64,000 nucleotides of DNA from Berberis thunbergii (lineage: Eukaryota > Streptophyta > Magnoliopsida > Ranunculales > Berberidaceae), in NCBI GenBank assembly GCA_003290165.1, contig QNQO01005876.1, forward strand, positions 1 to 64,000. The letters run 5' to 3'. The notes beneath the pieces are model-generated. The model was not told the origin of the DNA, did not search any database, and saw only the letters and a program-made list of their open reading frames with translations. Below, piece by piece: positions 58,585 through 64,000 of the stretch. The translations under genes were made by a program, and so were the position numbers. How positions within the stretch are numbered: position 1 is the stretch's first letter; the number at the start of each line of letters is the position of its first letter.

Positions 58585-59610
58585 TCTGAAATACCTTGGA
58601 CTTTGGATTTTCACTTTGCAATCCTTTTTTTTTTCCATAAAACTTCCTAACTTTTTTTAGAAACATAAATGGAAAAATGAGGTTTTTTAATATATGTTTA
58701 ATAACCCAAGATAAAGGCTCACATTGGTATTGGATGAAATGTTTAACAAGATGGTTTTGAGAAAGGGTCAGATGGACAAGAGATGCCTAAATTACCTTCT
58801 AAGGTTTGGTAATGGTTATAAGTCTCAAATAGACTACAAGACCTATGTTTCTCTTAACTCGAAAAATATGTCATCCTCAGTGATCAACCAAAAAGAAGAA
58901 TAATGAGACTTCACAACTAATTAATGTCCAATAAAATTTTAAGTCATCATATGACTCGGAGTTGTATAAAAACTCTCTAAATAAAATGAAAGGTCTGATA
59001 GTTCACAAGGTTAAAGTCTCTACTATTATTCCATTAGATTCTCAGGAAGTTACTTATTTATGTATTCCAAACTATATCTGTGATCATTGTGCAAAACTTT
59101 ATTTGTTTTTGAATGCTCAAATGCAATGTTTACTCTAGTAATAAACTTCCAACATCTCTTTGCCTAAATGTAATGAATCAAGTAATCTAATCTCATCATA
59201 GCTAGGATACCACACCATTTTTTTTTTATAAAAAGATTTTCAAAAGGGGTATAAATTTTTTAAAATCTCCCTACCCCCAAACAAAAATGTTTCAGTATTA
59301 AATAAATGAAATGAAAAGTAAAAAGTACAACTTATTACTTCAGGTGATTTGTTGAACATCTGTACCGTCCCTGCAATGAAAAAGAGTGAGTTGATGGGGG
59401 TGATGTCTTAAAAAAAAATACATCACCCCAAACATGCATTGGTGGTATTAAAAAAATTATTTTATTTTTATTTTTTATGAATGAATGAATGCATAAACGG
59501 ACTAGGTTGCCTCCCAGTAGCGCAAAGTTTAATGTCAATGGTCGGATGTAATGGGGGTGGTGGATACCGCCCCGAAACATGCTTAGTGGAGTAGGAATTT
59601 GTGGGTGTGA
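58585..59610 (-). other. 3' non-coding part of the Athila-like element
   Basis: No gene. On the plus strand, GGGGGTGATGT, CATCACCCCAAACATGC and GGGGGTGGTGGATACCGCCCC echo the purine-tract region near 57340, consistent with the long non-coding tail of this element type. Confidence 0.35.
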
Positions 59611-62400
59611 CTAATCCTCATAGTTAGGATCAATCAACTGAATGGTTTCCATTGACCTTGTAGAAAGTTCATGGTATGACTTCAGTCGTTGTCCATTTAC
59701 TTGAAAGAAACTACCATTTGTAGGGTTTTCTACGGTGATGGCACCGTAGTCTTTAACATCATGAATAATGAATGGACCAGACCAACGAGTTTTTAACTTA
59801 CCTGAAAAGAGGTGAAGCCGAGAGTTGTAGAATAAAACTTTCTGACCAAGATGAAACTCTTTTCTCATGATGCTTTTGTCATGTATCCACTTCATTTTAT
59901 CTTTATAGTTCTTGGATAAGTCATAAGCATCATACCTCAATTCTTCTAGCTCATCAAGATGAAGCTTCCGTTGTTGACCAGCCATATCGAAGTCAAAGTT
60001 TAGACTCTTTATAGCCCAATAAGCTCTATGTTGGAGTTCGACGGGTTAGTGACAAGGTTTACTAAAGACTAATCTATAGGGAGACATCCCTAAATGAGGT
60101 TTGAATGCAGTTTAGTATGCCTATAAGGCATCCAAAAGGCGTAAAGACCAATATTTCGATTTAGATTGATAGTCTTTTCGAGGATGTTCTTCATTTGACA
60201 ATTTGAGACTTCAACTTGACCGTTTGTTTGAGGATGGTAGGAAAGGGCAACTTTGTGAGTAATCTCATACTTTTTAACAAGATGCTCAAAGACGTGGTTA
60301 CAGAAATGCTTACCCCCAATACTAATGACACCCTTAGGGTCTACTAAAGATAAACTCTATTATGACAATTTTATGATCATTGATCTTAGTGGCAGTGGCC
60401 TCTATCCATTTAGAAACGTAATCCATTGCAAGAAGGATGTATTGATACCCATGGGAGGATGGAAATGGTCTCATAAATCGATGCCCCAAACATAAAAAAC
60501 TTCCACCACTAGAATAGGATTCAAAGGCATCATGTGTCGACGAGTTATTCGCCAAAGTTGTTGACATCGGTGACAAGCTTTTCGATACTCATGGGCATCT
60601 TGAAAAATGGTAGGCCAATAAAACCTAATTGGAGAACATTCTCCGCGGTTTTCTTAGAACTGAAATGCCCACCACAAGCTTGATTATGGCAAAAGGAGAA
60701 AATGCCCAACTTTTCAACTTTTGAAACACAAATTCTGATAAGTTGGTCAGAGCAGTATTTGTACAAATATGGCTCATCCCAAGAATAATACTTGACCCTA
60801 GACAAAAACTTTTCATGATCTGGCTTAGACCAGTGTGAAGGGAGTTCCTTAGTTGCTAAAAATTGACAATGTCGGCATACAAAGGAAGTTTTTGCTCTAC
60901 CAAGAGAAGTTGTTCATATGGAAAGTCCTTTTGAATGGGAAAAATACTAGTAGATGACTGTGATGTTAGCCTAGACAAGTGGTCGATGACCACATTTTCT
61001 ATACATACTTATCTCGTATTTCAAGATCATATTCTTGAAGCAAAAGGACTCATCGAATCAGACAAGGTTTAGTGTCCTTTTTATTGAGAAAGTATCTAAG
61101 GGCTGCTTGGTCATTGTACACATTGACTTTAGCTCCAATGAGATAGGAACAAAATTTATCTAATGCATAAACAATGGCTAACATCTCTTTCTCCGTGGTC
61201 GAGTAATTGAGTTGAGCCTCATTCAGAGTTTTTCTAACGTAGTAGATGACATGAGTAAGTTTGTTAACCTTCTTACCCAAAACTGCACCTACAGCGTAGT
61301 CAGAGGCATCACACATAATCTCAAAAGGTAGCGCCCAATCAGGAACTCAGATGATAGGAGTCGAGACTAGTTCAAATTTAAGATGAAAAACTTAGGTTTG
61401 CACTTATCGTAAAATAGAAAGGGAACATCCTTGGTTAAGAGACTGCTCAAAGGGTGTGCATTCCTTGAGAAATCCTAAATAAAAACGGCGATAAAATCCA
61501 ACATGCCCTAAGAAAGATCGCACATCTTTAATAGATTTTAGAATCGGAAGAGATGAAATGACATTAATTATAGCTTTGTTGACTTCAATGCCTTTTGGAG
61601 AGACAACGTGCCAAATAAAAATGCCCTACTTTACCATGAAGTGACACTTTTCCCAATTTAGAACAAGACATTTTTCTTCGCAACGCTCTAAGACAAGTGA
61701 GAGGTGATGTAGGCATTGGTCAAAAGATGAGCTGAATACTGAAAAATCATTCATAAATAACCCATTGGCTGTCAGAGATAAGATATCTTTCAAAATGGGA
61801 TTTAGACGTCGCTGGGGCTCTCTGGAGGTTTTCTTTTCATTTTCCAAATAAATATGATGCTCACAGACAATAGAGTCAACACCCTTAATGTCATGAATAT
61901 TCAAAGCAATGGTTGACTTGTGAGCTTTAAGGACTCCCGACAACTTTTCACTATGTTCCTCACTAAAATTTTAGGCAATAATCACTGGATAACTCTCCTC
62001 AGGACCGAGAAACACATCTCAATTCATTTGGCAAAGGCTTATGTTCTAGTGATTTTTGAGAGCTTGTGGATGAGTTACTCTCTTGTGACTATTCTATGAA
62101 GGAATTAAGATGAGGAATACAACTCTTCCTCATATTGATAAAGTGATAATGGTTCAGATTCAGGTATATGCATTATGGGCACATTATCCAACATATTGTT
62201 GACCTCTTCAATAGCCTCGTCCATATCTAGGTTCATACCAAAGTGTGAAAGACAACGAAGCAATACGTCATCTGGTGACGATTGATCCATAGACTCAAGA
62301 GATTGAATCATACACAAATCTTGTTTTTCTTCTTCAATCATATCAAAATCTATCCTTTGTAAGGCCTTAAAAATATTAATTCAGCTTTAAGGTTCCCAAA
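59611..62400 (-). pseudogene. Athila-like Ty3/gypsy pol remnant
   Basis: Read along the minus strand: RT fragments (61943-61626: NDFSVFSSSFDQCLHHLSLV, then ERCEEKCLVLNWEKCHF), RNase H (61316-61050: MCDASDYAVGAVLGKKVNKL, STTEKEMLAIVYALDKF), the integrase zinc region (60805-60545: SFCHNQACGGHFSSKKTAEN), the integrase core (60576-60334: [20 protein letters not shown]) and the post-integrase region (59985-59611: DKSIMRKEFHLGQKVLFYNS, LKTRWSGPF). An acidic ORF at 62341-62105 is probably part of the linker before RT. Frames change between nearly every piece and the RT active-site segment is missing, so the copy is long dead. Confidence 0.85.
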
Positions 62401-62509
62401 GGAAACAGACATGCTACTGCTTCTACAGTTGATGTTGGCCTCCGCAGTTGCTAAGAAGGGTCGCCCTCCAAACCAATATAAAGCTAATTAATAACACTTC
62501 AGCAAACAG

Positions 62510-63633
62510 ATGTCTACTCTAAGAGCTGATAATCAGCAAGGAACTGCCCTCGAGCACGAAGTCCGCTCTTTAGTAACTTCGTTAGCTTTGGCAAAACAAG
62601 ACACTTCGCTAGAGGGACTATGCAATTCAAGCCAGGACCATCAACCTCCTTGATGGCCGGGTTAGCTTAGTCCCCGCTCAGAGTCAAACATTTTGTTGCT
62701 TTGATTTCATTTTTGTTTTCTGTTTTTTTATCAGTTTAGAAGAATTGTTTGCATGAGACATTTTCAAGGAATAAAATAGATTTTATTGATTGCAATGAAA
62801 GTTACTACAAAGCTTGCCGACCAACTAGTACAAAAGTTTACACACAAGTATCTAAGTCCGGCGCAAATATGCATCTGCTAACTTGCACATTGAAATTTCG
62901 CTCCGCCAATCTGCCAGAAGAAAAGGTGGTGAAAGTAAAAGAAAACAGACGAGAACATCCCTAAATAGTGGGATCATTGAGGTCTCACAGTGCTATCAGA
63001 TGGGGATGTCTCTCAAATGTGTAATGCCTAGGGTGACGCAGAGATACCACCCAGGAACGAAAGTCACGATCGTTGACGCTCCACTCAACCATAAACTAGT
63101 TGCAGAGATCATCTCCCAACAACAATTACAGATAGGAGCCGTGGAGCACTGGAAGATGGAAGACATAACTGGTCCCTGAAAAGGAGTTTGTAATTCTCTT
63201 TCTCAAATAATATATTACAAGATCTCATGGAATCAATTGGACGCTCACCTATATTAGGTGACACCACATAATAATAGGTCTTAATAAGACTTATCACTGC
63301 AAATGTCAGAACATTTGATGACACCAATAACACGTCTTCCTTCAACCTTTGGAAAACCCAAAGCATATTCTCTGGTAAGATACATTTGATCAACATACTC
63401 TACAATGCTCATTGCAATGCTTGAGATAGAGAATGAATAACCTATATACAGGAGAGGTGGTTTACGAAGCAATGTCAACCAACATTTACGTCAGCATTAA
63501 ATGTCGTATGGGAAATAAGGAAACGACGGTTCCAATTGCAATTGCAAGAGCCACATTCATTGAATTAATGGCCCTGCACCTAGTCTCATTAACTGGGGGA
63601 GTAACTGATATTGGACCATTTCGCAATATGTGA
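62510..63633 (+). other. cluster of coding-like fragments, unidentified
   Basis: Three pieces look more protein-like than the surroundings: 62510-62653 (MSTLRADNQQGTALEHEVRS), 62749-63179 where two overlapping frames could join near 62960 (KFRSANLPEEKVVKVKEN, then VMPRVTQRYHPGTKVTIVDA), and 63433-63633 (NIYVSIKCRMGNKETTVPIA). They follow one another on the plus strand and are separated by stops. I do not recognise the family. A decayed retroelement or virus-derived insertion is possible but not shown. Confidence 0.25.
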
Positions 63634-64000
63634 TGTACACATGGCACACTGATCCACAAAGATTTTTCTACTTGGGCCCTGCAAGCCAATGGGCCCAAGC
63701 TTATTCCCTGCTAGATCTGGCCCAACACATGCAAGACAAAAACGGTGAAGGCCTTGAACACCCATGGAATAAGGAGCGTGCCTACAAATAATCTAAGCCG
63801 TCTGCTCTACTATTATTAATTAAGGCTAGTCAATCTATTATTAGTCTGATCAATCGATCTGGCTCCGAAATTAGACCGCTAGGCGAATCAAGTAAGTCAG
63901 GACACCCATGTCAGACTTGCACCCCCAAATTCTTATTTTGACCAAAGCTTAGTCAAACCTGACTGATTACAATAGCTTTTGGTCCGTTCTAACGCCTAGC
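63634..64000. other. no gene recognised
   Basis: Window end. GGGCCC/TGGCCCAA motifs occur near 63675-63725, but no ORF or repeat I can support. Confidence 0.4.

Noticed and set aside
58398..58666. Phe/Leu-rich and Lys/Gln-rich ORFs
   Set aside because: Produced entirely by the GTTTTTT microsatellite.

Overview
This window is a piece of a flowering-plant nuclear genome, most likely a eudicot. It is AT-rich, its genes have introns, and it is crowded with nested plant-type transposons: Ty3/gypsy elements including a chromovirus, hAT, Mutator, Tourist-like and CACTA-type MITEs, and a tRNA-like SINE. I see no bacterial-style operons, CRISPR arrays, rRNA genes or true tRNA genes.

Layout. 0.3-2.5 kb (minus): a dead FAR1-related (FRS/FHY3-type) gene with two frameshifts and two in-frame stops. 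3.9-4.6 kb: a decayed Glu/Lys-repeat gene. 5.2 kb: a near-perfect foldback element. 5.9-16.4 kb: an LTR element whose left LTR is split by a complete chromovirus (6344-11982, 5-bp TSD). Its interior carries a ~138-bp tandem array, which is split in turn by a hAT element holding three exons of a cytosolic ribosomal protein S11 gene. 17-25 kb: Tourist-like MITEs, a gypsy gag remnant, a hairpin element and a second hAT family with a foldback element nested inside it. 25.1-29.1 kb: a large hAT with a decayed transposase. 29.1-34.3 kb (plus): an ALG14-like gene, probably a pseudogene, with the hAT at its 5' edge and a Mutator-like and a hAT element in intron 2. 37.8-49.7 kb (minus): the one gene that looks intact, a lipid phosphate phosphatase of 293 aa in seven coding exons; its last intron (about 6.9 kb) contains a hAT-like element, a LINE fragment and a further TIR element. 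50.5-62.4 kb: a solo LTR candidate, a hAT copy, homopolymer tracts, tandem duplications, a CACTA MITE and an Athila-like gypsy remnant on the minus strand. 62.5-63.7 kb: coding-like fragments I cannot place.

Function. The two host genes are unrelated: ALG14 belongs to N-glycan precursor synthesis at the ER, and LPP to dephosphorylation of phosphatidic acid and related lipids at membranes. The main biological interest is how the transposons have shaped them: exon capture, insertion next to a splice acceptor, insertion at a 5' UTR, and growth of introns. Many element boundaries are supported by target-site duplications readable in the sequence. No new defence or metabolic system could be supported.
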